From Lineus longissimus (taxonomy: Eukaryota; Nemertea; Pilidiophora; Heteronemertea; Lineidae): a stretch of 64,000 nt of DNA. Where the stretch lies: the NCBI RefSeq assembly GCF_910592395.1, contig NC_088320.1, forward strand, positions 13,330,501 to 13,394,500. Direction: 5' to 3'. The first letter of the stretch is position 1; each line of letters begins with the position of its first letter. Shown in pieces: positions 36,021 to 47,840 of this stretch. A model generated the notes under the pieces. That model did not search any database and was not told the origin of the DNA. It saw only the letters and a list, made by a program, of their open reading frames with translations. Both the position numbers and the translations under genes were made by a program.

Positions 36021-36956
36021 ACTCGCCGATCTAAGACCGGTCCATTTATTTGAGGTTTGACCATCCCCAGTATGATATGGATAGAGCAGGTCAAGGTCAT
36101 ACTGATTGGCTAAAACGCTCCGGTGTTCAGTGGTGATACGTTGATGGAATGTGGGTGGCATTCGAAATGAACTGATCACTTGTGACCTAACCACTTTTAT
36201 TTCTATCAACGGTTATGGTGTGGTCGATCAATTCTCCTGACTATTATTAGCCTACGTATATTGACGACGGATTTTCAATAACAGAAATCGCATTGAAAAT
36301 AAAGTGGCAACTTAATGAGCTTATTCTGACCTACTGGAAAGGCGAAATGCATAGTCTTACTTCCACTACAGGTTTTAAACCCGGTGTAAAAGTAACCCAC
36401 GACCTACCTAGCTGGAGTCCGCCGGACTCTAACTCCTGGGAATCTAAGTCCTACGATCCTGGACGGCTAGGAGCTGGAGTCCTAGGACTTAGGTTACTAG
36501 CAACCAATGTCCTTGGACCGTGACTCCTTAGGAATGTAGGTCCAAAATCTAGTAATCTCCGTCCTAGGTGGACTTCCATTACTAGAACAAACTAGTATTC
36601 CAAGTCCTATGCAAAACTACAGTAGATTTTCAAGGAAGATACATTACTCTACTCAAAGTGCCTGCACCTAATTTTCATTCGCAGTGAGGTGTTGCAGCTT
36701 ACCGATTTTCTATGGCAATGGCTTTTACAATTTCATTCGCCTTGTACTGTACATGTATGTACATAAAGAAATCAACAAGTCATTCTGTTTAACCAGATTC
36801 TGTATTTGATGCAAGTATTCACAAGGGTGGACATAAATACTAGTATCATACCCTGCTCTTGAATTGGGCTCTCAAATCACTCTGTTTTTAACCAGAATTG
36901 ATACATATTGTGGTATTGATAATGTGTTGACAGTGACATGAAGACTGGAACGTAGT
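36021..36956. other. no gene; TCCTAG-rich repeat at 36400-36610
   Basis: Segments like GGAGTCCTAGGACTTAGG repeat in both orientations. Similar sequence makes up the minisatellite at 39712-39978. No coding signal. Confidence 0.6.
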
Positions 36957-39900
36957 TTATTTCTTTTCATTCTCAGACGGCCCCTCATGCCATATCTTTA
37001 AGTTCGCCCCGTTTATTGAGGATTTCAAGTGGATACCATCCTCGTTCGTTAACAAGTATCCCCCGCTCTTGGTCTTGCTCCTTATGACATACGGGCCCAG
37101 CCAAGGTAACGCAGATTTTCCCCCTTTTCGATCCGATCGTACCAAATTTTTCTTCAGGACCTTAGTTCCAACGGGGATATCCTGCAACAAAAAGAAATAT
37201 GAAGTTTGAGAACAGAAGTTTGCAATACATGTAAGGTGCCACTTGCCTTAGACAATAGCTTCTTTGCAACATTTCCCTTCTTCAGATCAGTGACGTCATC
37301 TTCGCATGGTCAAATGAAGCAACATTTTCATGAATAATACATGAATACGTTTTGTCTAACACTCACGTTTTGAGAGATCCTCCTCTTGTTGTAATGCGTT
37401 TCTTGTCGCCCCTGGGCCTTCTTGATGTTTTTAAGCACTTTCTGCCCTATAGACTCTCGCATTCTAGTAACTCTCTTATTGACCTCTGCATGTTGTTCAC
37501 TCCCACTTCGTCGGGGTTCGTCTGCTTCGGCGTTTCCCTCAGGTTCATCCACATCTTCAGGAAGAATGGGTTCCCTAAAATGAATAATGATTGAACTTGC
37601 GCGACACATAATAAGAGTGATTCAAGGATATTGTAACCACTTATAGCTACACACGCAGCGCTTAAAACAATATTGATAACCAGTTAGTACTTGGAAACTG
37701 GTAAGTACATGTCAGAACGAATCACTTACTTATTATCAATCTAAGCTGAATTTAAGACTTTTTTGGTGTCAAAAGTTTGGGTCAATTTTCCTTTCCTTTT
37801 AGACAACAGAAGACCAATAATTACCTGCCATACATGAGGAAAAAGGGAGAAAATCCCGTTGAGGCGTGCTTTGAGGTGTTGTACGCGAACACGACTTGAG
37901 GCAATTGGTTCTCCCAGTCATCACCTGGCTCCATCTTTAGTAGCATTGCTTTCAATGTCTGATTGAAACGTTCTGGAGAAAAAATACAAAAAATGAAGCG
38001 AAATTAATTTACGTATAAAACAGAATTAGAATATGTGGCCTTGTAATGTATTGTCTGCATTTATATAGCGCTAACAAGTTAACCTGCTCAAGTCCTTCAC
38101 TTTCCAGTTAATCCATTCGACTGAGGGTGGTAAGCCGTGGTTCGGTGGTGCGACATTTCTAAAGCAGTCACTATGCCCTTCACAATCTCGTTGTTGAATT
38201 CCCGCCCTTGATCGGAGATCGAAACCCTTGCGAAACCAAAACTGAAATAAAGAATACGAATACGGAATTATGTTTTTTTGTGCGTATGTCTATTGATGAA
38301 CAGTCCTGTCCCTGAGTAAAGCATGATGGGTTATACTTACATGTAGCTGCCAAAGTAGCGCTAATTTGACTATCGCCTATGTCTTAAGTTATAGTAATGT
38401 CTTATGCCTATGTCCTATCAACATGATCAAGGAGAAAGGAAAATTATTTATTTGTCTGATTTCATTCTCTATTCATTGTTCAAATTTAGTCTATAAAACT
38501 TACCACAAGAATGACTTGAAAAGCACCTTCGCAACACCTTCTGCATGTTTTGACGGTAGTGGGTTCGCCTGGGCCCACTTGGAGAAGTAACAGGTCGTCG
38601 TGCATATGTATTTATTGCCATTCCTTGACTCTTCTAGAGGCCCGATAAGATCGATACCAATCTGAAATCACAAAAAGGGGACAAAACGAAAGTAGAGTTA
38701 GAACGCAGATAATTAATTGTAGCGTCTTGCCCAGTAGGACACCACTGCATTACGAGATATTACATTGTATTCAAATGCAAGATACTATCGCTATTTATAC
38801 AAGCATACTGCAGTTAGTTATAAATAATGAAGAGTGTAAACTCACCGTTCTATAGCATTGCACTTTAGCGACAGGGATCGGGTGAAGAGGCAGGGCGACC
38901 ATATTCATTTTGCGGTTTACCAGCTGGCATCTTGGGCATTTCTTCAGAAAGGCATTAACGTCGGCTACAAGGTTTTGCCACCAATAGCGCTTTTCAACTT
39001 TGTCCAAGGTTTTATCCCTTCCTAAATGCCCACCTGAAATGTTGGAATGGTAGTTGAAAAGAGGAAAGATTTTCGGTACCACGATCATTTCACCAAAGTT
39101 GCCTTCAAATTAAAATTCGCTTATTTGATATAAGTGTTCAAGTGTATCCTTAGAACAGTAAGCACATCAGTAAACACTACGCATAAATTAACCATCCATC
39201 GCTTACCTAAGGCCGACGAATGGAGATTCGCAAGCGCGTCATCGATCTGTTTTGGCGTCATAAGGACCTTGCGCCAAGGACTTTCGTGTAATTCCCCATC
39301 TTGGACAGCATCATCGTAAGTGCCTGGGACGTCGTTTATCTTCTTTTTCAGTCGCCGATACACGAGTTCACCGCGTTCAAGCTGTAAAAAGACGTATGCT
39401 GGTGTTAACAGTGAAAGCATTCATGGTTGTTGCTTCCCAGTCTAGTTTTTTTTTAGAAATTTGAAATTTTTTTGCTTGCAACAAAATTGCCTGTTTGGGA
39501 TGAACACTGTAGTCGTGCGTACACGCATTAAAATGTATTGAAATCTAGATCAGCAACACCGAATTTGTTGCACATATTTGTCGAAAAAGTGTACCATTAG
39601 ATTTCGCGCTGGAGAGGAAAAGGCCTATGCTATGGCATGGGGTCTATATATTGATTGAATTTGAAACATCATAACCAAAATCCTACGCAGCGCATCAATA
39701 GCCTTCTCAAAAATAAGCTTCCTCCAGTCATCCGGACCTATTTTCCTAGGAAAAAAAGTCCCCAAGACCTCCTTTCCTAGGAATCTAACTCCCCCGGACC
39801 TTCTTTTCTAGGAATTCAAGTCCCAAGACCTGCTTTCCTAGGAATCCAAGTCCCCCAGACCAGCTTTCCTCGGAATCCAAGTCCCCAAGACCTGCTTTCC

Positions 39901-40113
39901 TCGGAATCCAAGTCCCCCAGACCAGCTTTCCTTGGAATCTAAGTCCTCAGATCTGCTTTCCTAGGAATCCAAGTCCAAACTTACCTTAAAACTGTTCTTT
40001 GCTGCTCGGCGGATGGACCGCTTCCTCGAAAGACTGCAACGAGCTGGATAGGCATGGTCCCGTAAATAGCGAAAAATAATGTGCGGGTCATGAGGTGTTC
40101 TTTCGGTTGACAT
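36957..40113 (-). CDS. eight-exon gene for a retroelement-derived integrase (GIN1/KRBA2-like)
   Basis: Exons, high to low: 40113-39985, 39381-39207, 39033-38846, 38661-38504, 38241-38105, 37972-37825, 37574-37367, 37181-36957. Their lengths keep one frame throughout, giving about 455 aa from ATG 40113 to the stop at 36957. The N-terminal HHCC zinc finger is completed by splicing: LHSSALG ends exon 2, GHLGRDKT starts exon 3, and KKCPRCQ follows. The core has IGIDLIGPL (first Asp), ISDQGREF (second Asp) and, 35 residues later, HPQSNGLT followed by the Glu whose codon is split between exons 5 and 6. VVFAYNTSKHASTGFSPFF and LPWLGPYVIRSK..SGGYLL complete an integrase of Ty3/gypsy type. Splice sites are GT-AG except the exon-5 donor (G|GAAAGT). 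Multiple introns and lack of gag, RT and LTRs point to a host-kept gene. Similar single integrase genes are known in animals as GIN1 or KRBA2; which, if either, is not settled. Confidence 0.8.
39712..39978. repeat. minisatellite, about 34-bp unit, in the integrase first intron
   Basis: Roughly eight units of TTTCCTAGGAATCCAAGTCC followed by CCAAGACCTGC or CCCAGACCAGC. It ends 7 bp before the exon-1 donor (39984). Confidence 0.9.
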
Positions 40114-40261
40114 CTAGGCGGGAATGAAGGCCAATACAAGTTTCCACTTGCGTTTTATAGGCCTAGGCTACACTGATGATCATGATTGAATGTTGAGTCA
40201 CTCGAATGATTGTAATCGATTATGCAAGATGTAATGAAGAGAAATAAACAAAAAAAGAATA

Positions 40262-40332
40262 AACGAGCGGGACTCGAACCAGCGGTTTCTGCTTACTAGG
40301 CAGGGACCATGACCACTACACTATGGGGGATT
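40262..40332 (-). tRNA. tRNA-like sequence (pseudo-tRNA or SINE head)
   Basis: On the minus strand, TAGTGTAGTGG fits an A box and GGTTCGAGTCCC a B box. A four-pair anticodon stem CTGC/GCAG closes a seven-base loop CTAGTAA (anticodon would be AGT, Thr). The acceptor ends do not pair, so this is probably a tRNA-derived repeat rather than a working tRNA gene. Confidence 0.4.
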
Positions 40333-40557
40333 GGCTGGCAGACAAGCCAAAACTTTAAATATTTGAACGCATGTTCTATTATATACCGTAGTACATGCGT
40401 ATGTAATTTAAGTGGGTACGGACATTGGTTACGGGGACCTCAATTTCTGTCACTGTTGTAAAAGAAATCTAAGTCACCCAGTAATCAAAGTCCTACCTTC
40501 CTTTTATATATATAGGAATCGTAGCCCAGGAAGGGAAGTCCGGTTAGGACAACCTTG

Positions 40558-40586
40558 GGAACCAAGGTCCGTAGGACCTTGGTTCC
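40558..40586. repeat. perfect 13-bp hairpin
   Basis: GGAACCAAGGTCC and GGACCTTGGTTCC around the loop GTA. It sits in a larger TCC/GGA-rich repeat related to 36400-36610. Confidence 0.85.
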
Positions 40587-40619
40587 GGGCGGACTTGCAT
40601 TTCTTTTACACCGGTGTAA

Positions 40620-43445
40620 CATCTGTGGTTGTTTCCCATGTGTCAGTGTTTCCAAACAATAGGCAGCTAGAGAGACCACGACTTTTCAATAGGGGGGATA
40701 CACAGAAAAACTTGTCAATCTATTTTTGAGCGTTCCCAAACAATGAGGAGAAACACTCAAAAACAGAAACACTCAAAAACATTACACCGGTGTTATTAGC
40801 TCCGAGCCTATTTAACACGGATATCATGTAATGGAATCAGAATGAACTCGGACACACACCAGACACACACCGCAGTTTCCTATAGTTGAAGTTCCACAAT
40901 GCTGTTGCCCACCCTCCATGTCCATTCCGATTGAATAATGTTGAGTGGCAACCAGCGACATGGCGTACAATATCTGAGGAGGCTTGGCTTGCATATCATG
41001 AAACAATCTTAGATCGGTGAGTTTAGAGTATAAGTAACGAAACACATACCATCGCAGAATTTCTCGAAGTGCACAAATTTAGCTTGAGCTGTATTGCATG
41101 ATTGAAACGAATTCTTATCTGTAATGGTATGGCGACTGACTCGGCTCAAATCACATTTCATTCCGAAAGATTCAGATGATTTGATCAATGATTGGTACAG
41201 ATCACGTCCTTTTGTGTTTCTTTTTTTACAACAAAAGTCGAAAGAAAGGCATTGAAAGTTGTATTTATTATAACGGCATGATTTTAAGCAATGTATCAGC
41301 GGTAAAGAATACCTTTCGTCGTCGTGGCCATCTATAAAAGCGACTGATATCCATCTAAATTTGATTTTACGTTTTGGACAATGAGCTGTAATTAAGAGAT
41401 TGTTCATTAAAGAGATTGAATTGCGCCTCCAGAAGCAAGCAACAGCGCCACCCGTAGCAGAAACAAGCACTGCTTAGTGACGTCATGGTTTCCATATACG
41501 GCATCTCATTTGCATATTTTTACAACCTTATTTACTACGAGTTATAAATATGCCAGTAGCACGTGTATCATGCCGGGCGGCGCTGTCAGGTGTTTCCACT
41601 ATGGGTTACATAATCGGCTACAAAGAGGCCAGTGTTCTAGTAATGAAGTTTGCAATGATAGCGAAAGAATGTTAGAGTATGTTACGCAGTGAATAGCGAT
41701 AGTAGTGAGTTGGAGAGAGGAGAAAATGGAAAATGTCACTGCTCATGGCGAATGTCGGAGCCTCTAGAGACGCTGGTCTCGTCAGTACGCCAACGGCATT
41801 GAGGTGTTCCCCAAGGGTGGTGCAGACGCCAAGACGTGAGACTAACACCGGCGCGGTGACAGCTGTAGCAGATGGAGCCACGCCACTAACATTTTTCAAG
41901 CATCCAAATGGTACCTTACAGATCCGCAAGGGGCGCGTTACCGAAAATGTTGCAAAAATCAATAATGTGATCGTAAATATTGTCATATTTTTCAAGATGA
42001 GAGTATGTAAATGATACGCAAACGGTAAACCAATGAAAGGCCAGTATCTATTGAACCTTACAAGTAATTTGGGGGCCTTGAAACTCCTTATATTTATCAA
42101 TGAAACCTTATTCCCGCCTAAGGTTTTGACCGGGCCGTCCAAAACTCCCCATTTTTTGGCGGGCCCTTCCCTTTAACCCTTTGAGAAAGGCGTAAACTAT
42201 TTTACAGTTAGGAAAGTATTCCTGGCGGATTTCAGTGCTTCTTCACGTTTACATAGATTTTTGCATTTTCTCCTCTGTACTGCTTATTTCGGGATGAACT
42301 TTGATGAAGTCTTCAGGTTTTTTTATTCATGTATACAATGGAATATGCTAACATTCATTAACACATATCTCATACACTAAACCGAAACCCCAAACAATCG
42401 TCTAAGGGCTGCAATGAAGAGGTTTTTTTGGATTGACTTGCAATTTCCTAACTCGGAAATTTGTTCTGGTCCCAATATTTGATTTAGGAAAAGCCATAAA
42501 TTTGCCCAGAAGTTTTCGCACAGCGGTCAGAAAGGACAATGACTTTTCGCTATGAAGCCGACTAAAGGTATGACGTAATTTTACTGGGTGACGGCGTTAC
42601 GCATGGATACATTTTTTAAAAATGTATTGCTTATCATCATGATATCAGAATACAAAAACATCAATTCATGCTAATGTGCCATGTTTTCTCTTCAGTTTAC
42701 CAATGCTTTCCTCTTCTCTTAGCACAGTAAATGAATGTTGAATGTAGCATGTCAAAATAGTTAACATTAACATTTGCATATTGAAGAAATATGCGGTGGT
42801 GGACAATTTAACTTCCTGTAAAAAAATAAAAATAAAATCCAATATGAATATCAGAAAGAGAGCCAAGTGACTTGGAGAAAAGAGTATACTGGGGAACATG
42901 TAATAGAAATAAACACCTTGTGCGCAATGGCTTACGATTTTCATCGTGGCCTCTTTAGCTTTAGGTGTCGCTTTGCTCACTTTCTGCATTGGGTCCACCC
43001 CACACCCAAACAGCGACACTTAAGACTTATCAAAACTATGAAAATACAATTAAACAACCAACTTCTAACCATGCTCAGCCCAATGAAGTGTGGTTAAATG
43101 CCCCGTCCTACTATTCAGTATCATCGGATTTCGCGTCAAGCACCGTTAAAAAAGGAGGTCTGGTCACTTGCCGTGTCACATGCCAATAATTTCGGTGTGT
43201 GTGTGAATTTATCCAAAAAGTGGTGAAAATTAGTTATATACAATAAGACAACCAAACGAGTGGTTGTCGTTTTCTGTTTATCACATACCACCAATACGAT
43301 TTTTGAGGGATTTGTAGCTCGAATCAGCGCAAATTTCATTCCCGAAAATCCAAGACCCAAAGTGCGCCTTGCGTCGCAATGACGTGAATGACGCGATGAC
43401 GTTACCACAACAAAACAATCGAATAAAATTGTTTTGCCGGTATCT
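40620..43445. other. gene-poor stretch
   Basis: Several frames of 90-155 codons on both strands (for example 41009-41470 minus and 41672-42142 minus) lack recognisable domains and consistent splice signals. I do not call a gene here. Confidence 0.4.
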
Positions 43446-43449
43446 TCCA

Positions 43450-44540
43450 CATTCGCCTAATCCACATTCGCCTAATCAACATTCGCCTAATCCACATTCG
43501 CCTAAACCTTTTTAGCCTAATTCCTTTCTCGCCTAATCCTTTTTCGCCTAATCCACATTCGCCTAATTCCCATTTCGCCTAATTCCATTTTCGCCTAATT
43601 CTTTTCTCGCCTAATCCTTTTTCGCCTATTCCATATTCGCCTAATTTTGGCATATACCTAACCCCCCCTCCCCTGTGGCACATAAAATGGGTCATTCCAA
43701 AATGCAATCTCTTATGGTCAGTGATCTTAGCTTGGGTTATGGAATATTCTGACTCATGATATGGCCCATTCATTTTCGAAAAGCCATTTCCTTGGTTCAG
43801 TGATCTTAGCTTGGGTTATCCATAAAACGGACCATTCCTTTTCCAAAGGCCATCACTCAATTTAAGTGGTCTTAGCTTGGGTTGACAGCTTTTCCACCCT
43901 TTGAATAAATGATGAATCATAAATTATTTTTTTGTCTTACATAATTTGTGCTGATGCTTTTACTGATGCTTTCACCTGTCTGAACAAACTGAGATGGAAT
44001 CGATCATATATCTTGATTTGATTGATGTCAGAAAGATTATGAATTGTACATTAATGCGCACACTTCTTTTTTCTGGGTTGAAAAGCATTATTTATTAGCA
44101 ATAAACCCTCCGAGCCCCATCCACTAACCCCCCAAAAAAAATTAGGGCAACCCCTTAGTAATTAGGGCAACCCCTTAGTAACAGGACCTGATATTCAGAG
44201 ATACCCGCATCACTTAAAAATTCTACTCCCCAATAGTCTATACCTTGGGACTCGATTATGAAAATAATGAGCTGGTGATTTAAAAAAAAAAGAGTCTACC
44301 GTATAGCTCAAAATCCCTCCCCCAACCCCAACACCTGGCACAGGAATCTTAACCCCTCTGACTGGAAGGGTCCAAGTGATAGGGGTGGTACCTGTTAGGC
44401 GAATATGGAATTAGGCGAAAAAGGAATTAGGCGAAAAAGGAATAGGCGAATGGGGAATTAGGCGAAAGTGGAATAGGCGAATGTGGAATTTTTTAGGCGA
44501 ATGTGGATTAGGCAAAAAAGGATAAGGCGAATGTGGCATA
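43450..44540. mobile_element. element with inverted arrays of TTCGCCTAAT repeats at its ends
   Basis: The left end (43450-43644) is an array of about 14 units of the kind ATTCGCCTAATCCAC. The right end (44395-44537) is an array of the reverse complement (TTAGGCGAAAAAGGAA). Between them lies about 750 bp without coding sequence, with repeats of GTGATCTTAGCTTGGGTTAT (43720, 43800, 43870). Two arrays facing each other suggest a non-autonomous element with long repetitive termini. Confidence 0.65.
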
Positions 44541-45600
44541 AACCGTTTTGCCATGTCTGAAATGTCGCAATTTGTATCAGATTTGATTTATTTGTATACC
44601 TCGATATCGTCTTGGCATCTGATAAAATGATTGTAGTATGAACATGCCAGTTTTTTTCTACCTGGTAATTACAAGTAAGGACATCCTCTGAACATGTGTC
44701 GAAACATTTCAAGAAAATGAAAACCACTAATTCGCAAGCTTTCAGAGACATCTCAATTGTTTTCCTGTTCGAATTATTATGACTACATGAAGAAGATCGA
44801 GGACTATTAGAACAAAAGTGCATTAAATCCTTTCGGCACAATTTAAATTCCTCTTTTAAAACTCTGTTAAAACTTGACTCTTTTTGTCTACAAATTAGAT
44901 CGATATCCCGTGGGGAAAGAGAGTGTCCGTTCGGACGCTGATTCGCCAGGGTGATATATATGTTTCGAACTTTATCAAGAACAGGACAAAAAACAATCGA
45001 ATGTTACACTTGAATTACAAAGTGGTCTTGCCTCTCGACCAGAATGTATGAATTTGTCATCAGTGTTGACTCTTCGCCGTCACCACAATTTCGATCTTGA
45101 TCATCACAAACAAATATCCTTTGCTTAAACCCAAAAAAACTACCACCAACTTATGCGTGAAAATAGCAACACATCGAAGAGAGCTAAAGCGCCAATAAGT
45201 TCCTGTTGAAAGAAAAAAAACACCTCAGACATATTTCCTTCTCAATTTGTCAACAATCAGTACTTACTTCTCATCGACTTGGATATCTTATGGATTGTAG
45301 AAAATACAACACTGGTAGACTTTACTTACATTGTCTGCGCAGATTACGGTAAACAAATACTTTATCAATAGAGCCATCTACCTTAAAATGTCCAGGATTT
45401 CCTTGACCTACACCTGCGATATATTACATACAGAAGCTCAGCTCGACAGGTCTACGTGAGGTTCAATACCAATCAGTTCGATATGCAATATACTATACGC
45501 ATATAGACGCACACATTCGAAAAAAATTGAAGCCGTTTAATCGTAGCACATATCGATTAGTATCGAGGGAATAATGAAAAACAATGAATAGGTCTTTTGA
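44541..45600. other. no gene seen
   Basis: AT-rich sequence with short frames only and no recognisable feature. Confidence 0.4.
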
Positions 45601-45610
45601 AATCAAAGTC

Positions 45611-45681
45611 TTCTCCCGGGATTCGAATCCGGGAACTCGGGCTCAGAATACGAATGCTCTAACCGTTTAAGCTAGGGGGGC
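45611..45681 (-). tRNA. tRNA-like sequence (pseudo-tRNA or SINE head)
   Basis: Minus strand: begins GCCCCCCTAGCTTAAACGG (A-box-like), and ends with a good T-arm, CCCGGATTCGAATCCCGGG. The 3' acceptor strand does not pair with GCCCCCC and the anticodon stem is poor, so it is not a convincing functional tRNA. Confidence 0.4.
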
Positions 45682-45977
45682 TTTCTTGTGAACTGCTGCC
45701 AGGAAAAAAAATATCTTATATGAATGGCGATTATGCTTTATTTTTGAGAGATGAACCAGAAATTTTCTCAAGTACATGTAATAGAAGAAGATACCAAGAC
45801 AAAGGTGAACATTGCTAAGAGAAAGAGTAGACTCCACATACATAATCACGCACAGCAAAGAAAAAGTGACTTTCTTCCTGCAGTTGCCCACTGGAAGCCG
45901 CTCATAGATGTTGAACAAAGATTACACACAAATGCTTGCACTTTCTATAAAATCGTATAAAACGACCGGCATTTCAG

Positions 45978-46057
45978 GCAGCTCAGTGGCCTTGAGGATA
46001 AGAGTGTTGGCAAATAAAACCAGAGGTCTCGAGTTCGAGTCCCGATGAGAGGATCTT
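45978..46057 (+). tRNA. tRNA-like sequence followed by a T-run
   Basis: GGCAGCTCAGTGGCCTTGAG carries an A-box-like start and GAGTTCGAGTCCCGATGAG a B box; eight T residues follow, as in a pol III terminator. The cloverleaf is incomplete. It faces away from the minus-strand tRNA-like sequence at 45611-45681. Confidence 0.35.
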
Positions 46058-46287
46058 TTTTTTTCCTTCCAGAATTCTCTGCGAAGGTCTGCATCGGTTT
46101 GTGAAATCAAGCGCATCGAAGCATTGCAGGTCTATCATGTTTCAGGCCGTATTCAGAAGGGCCTTTCAGTTGTTTGAATTTCTTACTTTTGCCGCATAGA
46201 GTGCTCTGGTTTTGTGCATGCAGTTCAGCTTTAATGCTTGCAACTTCGTCCAGGACTGAGTCTCGAATATCCATTGATATATAGATA

Positions 46288-47305
46288 TAGTGGAACCCCG
46301 GTCGGCGACCACCTCAGTAACGCGACCACCCCGCGAACACGACCAAAATTCTCCGGTCCCGAATGGTTTTCTCTCTAATTCTCATTAACTGGCCCTCGCT
46401 AACACGACCACCCCGGTACCCAGACCGCGACCACCAGCTTGGTCGGTCCCAAACTGCAAATTAACCCCGCTAACGCGACCATGAGGCCTAATTGCCGTAA
46501 TCAACCATGACCGCATCGTATCAATTGGCACCTTCTCGCAAATCCGTGTTGATAGTTAGCACCTCGAACACAATGACCATGGGAATCCATATGAAAATAA
46601 ATGATGTGTAAGTGAGTTTGATCAAATGTAAGCGCAAATAAAATGAAGAATAAACTTTCTTTTCGACTCACGGTTTGTTTTTCATCATTTAGTATTAAAT
46701 GATGTCAAGAGGCATGCACACGTAGTTTTTAGGACAAATAAATTATGTTGATTAGTAAGAGTACCGATACTCAAAGTAAAGAATGCTTACTACGTCGTAA
46801 TATTGATAAAATATGTTTTTAAAAAGATGATTTAATCAGTACCAGTTCAAATTGGCTGAAGTTAAAGCAGGAAGACATCAGGAATAATTCTCAACATCTT
46901 CTCACATCACCTCTCTCAATGTTAGCGGGAATATTAGCTTGACATCAAGAAGGGCAGCTGCCGATGGTGTGAATGACATGCTTGCTCTAATTAGCATGCT
47001 CAAGTTTTAATGTAATGTTTGGTCTAATTAGCTCTCGTCAGTTTATTTACTCATTTACATAAGTTGTAAATTAAACGCAAAACACTCAAGAAAATGATTT
47101 TTTATTCGTGATATACACACAAATTATCGAATCACCCGGTGGCGTAGTCATTAATGCATGTCAATGTACACACAGCATATCTGCTAGGACGATGTTTTGG
47201 CGGGAAAACCTACTTATGATTCTTAAATTCACTAACGCGACCACCCCGGTAACACGACCACTTCGGCTTAGTCCCTTGGGAGGTCGTGTTACCGGGGTTC
47301 CACTG
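46288..47305. mobile_element. non-autonomous pogo/Tigger-like element
   Basis: The left end TAGTGGAACCCCGGTCGGCG and the right end ACCGGGGTTCCACTG are inverted repeats and are flanked by TA on each side (46286-46287 and 47306-47307), the target duplication of Tc1/mariner-pogo elements. Sub-terminal GCGACCACC motifs repeat inside. No transposase frame is left in the 1018 bp. Confidence 0.75.
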
Positions 47306-47499
47306 TACATTTGTAACAAAGGCGTGAAAACGCAATATATAATGGGCAAAACAAACCGCGTATTGATGACATAATGAAAATGTTTCTTAAACTAGTATCC
47401 CAGGATTATGATGGCCTGGTCCGGATTCTTTAGATAATCTCTACCTTGGCGTTTGCTCGGCTTACGATTTTACAGCTTAATATTCTTACCACGGGATGA

Positions 47500-47640
47500 G
47501 TCCGGGCCTGTTGTATTCAGACAGATTATTGCATATGGTTCTATAGAGGCCATGGCCGTCAACAGCTCAGCGCATAGTAGAATCCTTTGTTTCCGGACAT
47601 TTCATCCTAGGACATTTTAAACTTCTACACCGGCCCAGTC
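47500..47640 (+). repeat. dispersed repeat, copy 1
   Basis: Contains GTCAACAGCTCAGCGCATAG and GGACATTTTAAACTTCTACA. Related copies lie at 49340-49460 and 56945-57110. Confidence 0.7.
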
Positions 47641-47840
47641 CCTGTTTGTGGCCAACAATGTGGTTTCCCGCTAAACAATGCCGACATGCGACATTCCGTG
47701 GGGCACCAACTGTAAAATTGAATTCGCATAAGAGATTAGTACGAAATCCAGGGGCTTCTATACAAGACACTTCTGTCTTTAGCTATACATCCCTGCGGTA
47801 TATCTTTGAGTATTACTTGATATTACCCACCATGCAGATA

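Noticed and set aside
41009-41470. 153-codon minus-strand frame rich in Cys and Lys
   Set aside because: No domain, no splice context and no repeat of the pattern elsewhere; chance cannot be excluded.
42666-43019. Possible two-exon gene with a splice donor at CAAG|GTGTTT and an acceptor after TTTTTTACAG
   Set aside because: The two parts do not join in phase; joining gives a stop after two codons.
43450-43644. Possible CRISPR-like array of TTCGCCTAAT
   Set aside because: Units are adjacent with no unique spacers of regular length, and this is animal DNA; it is a minisatellite end of a mobile element.
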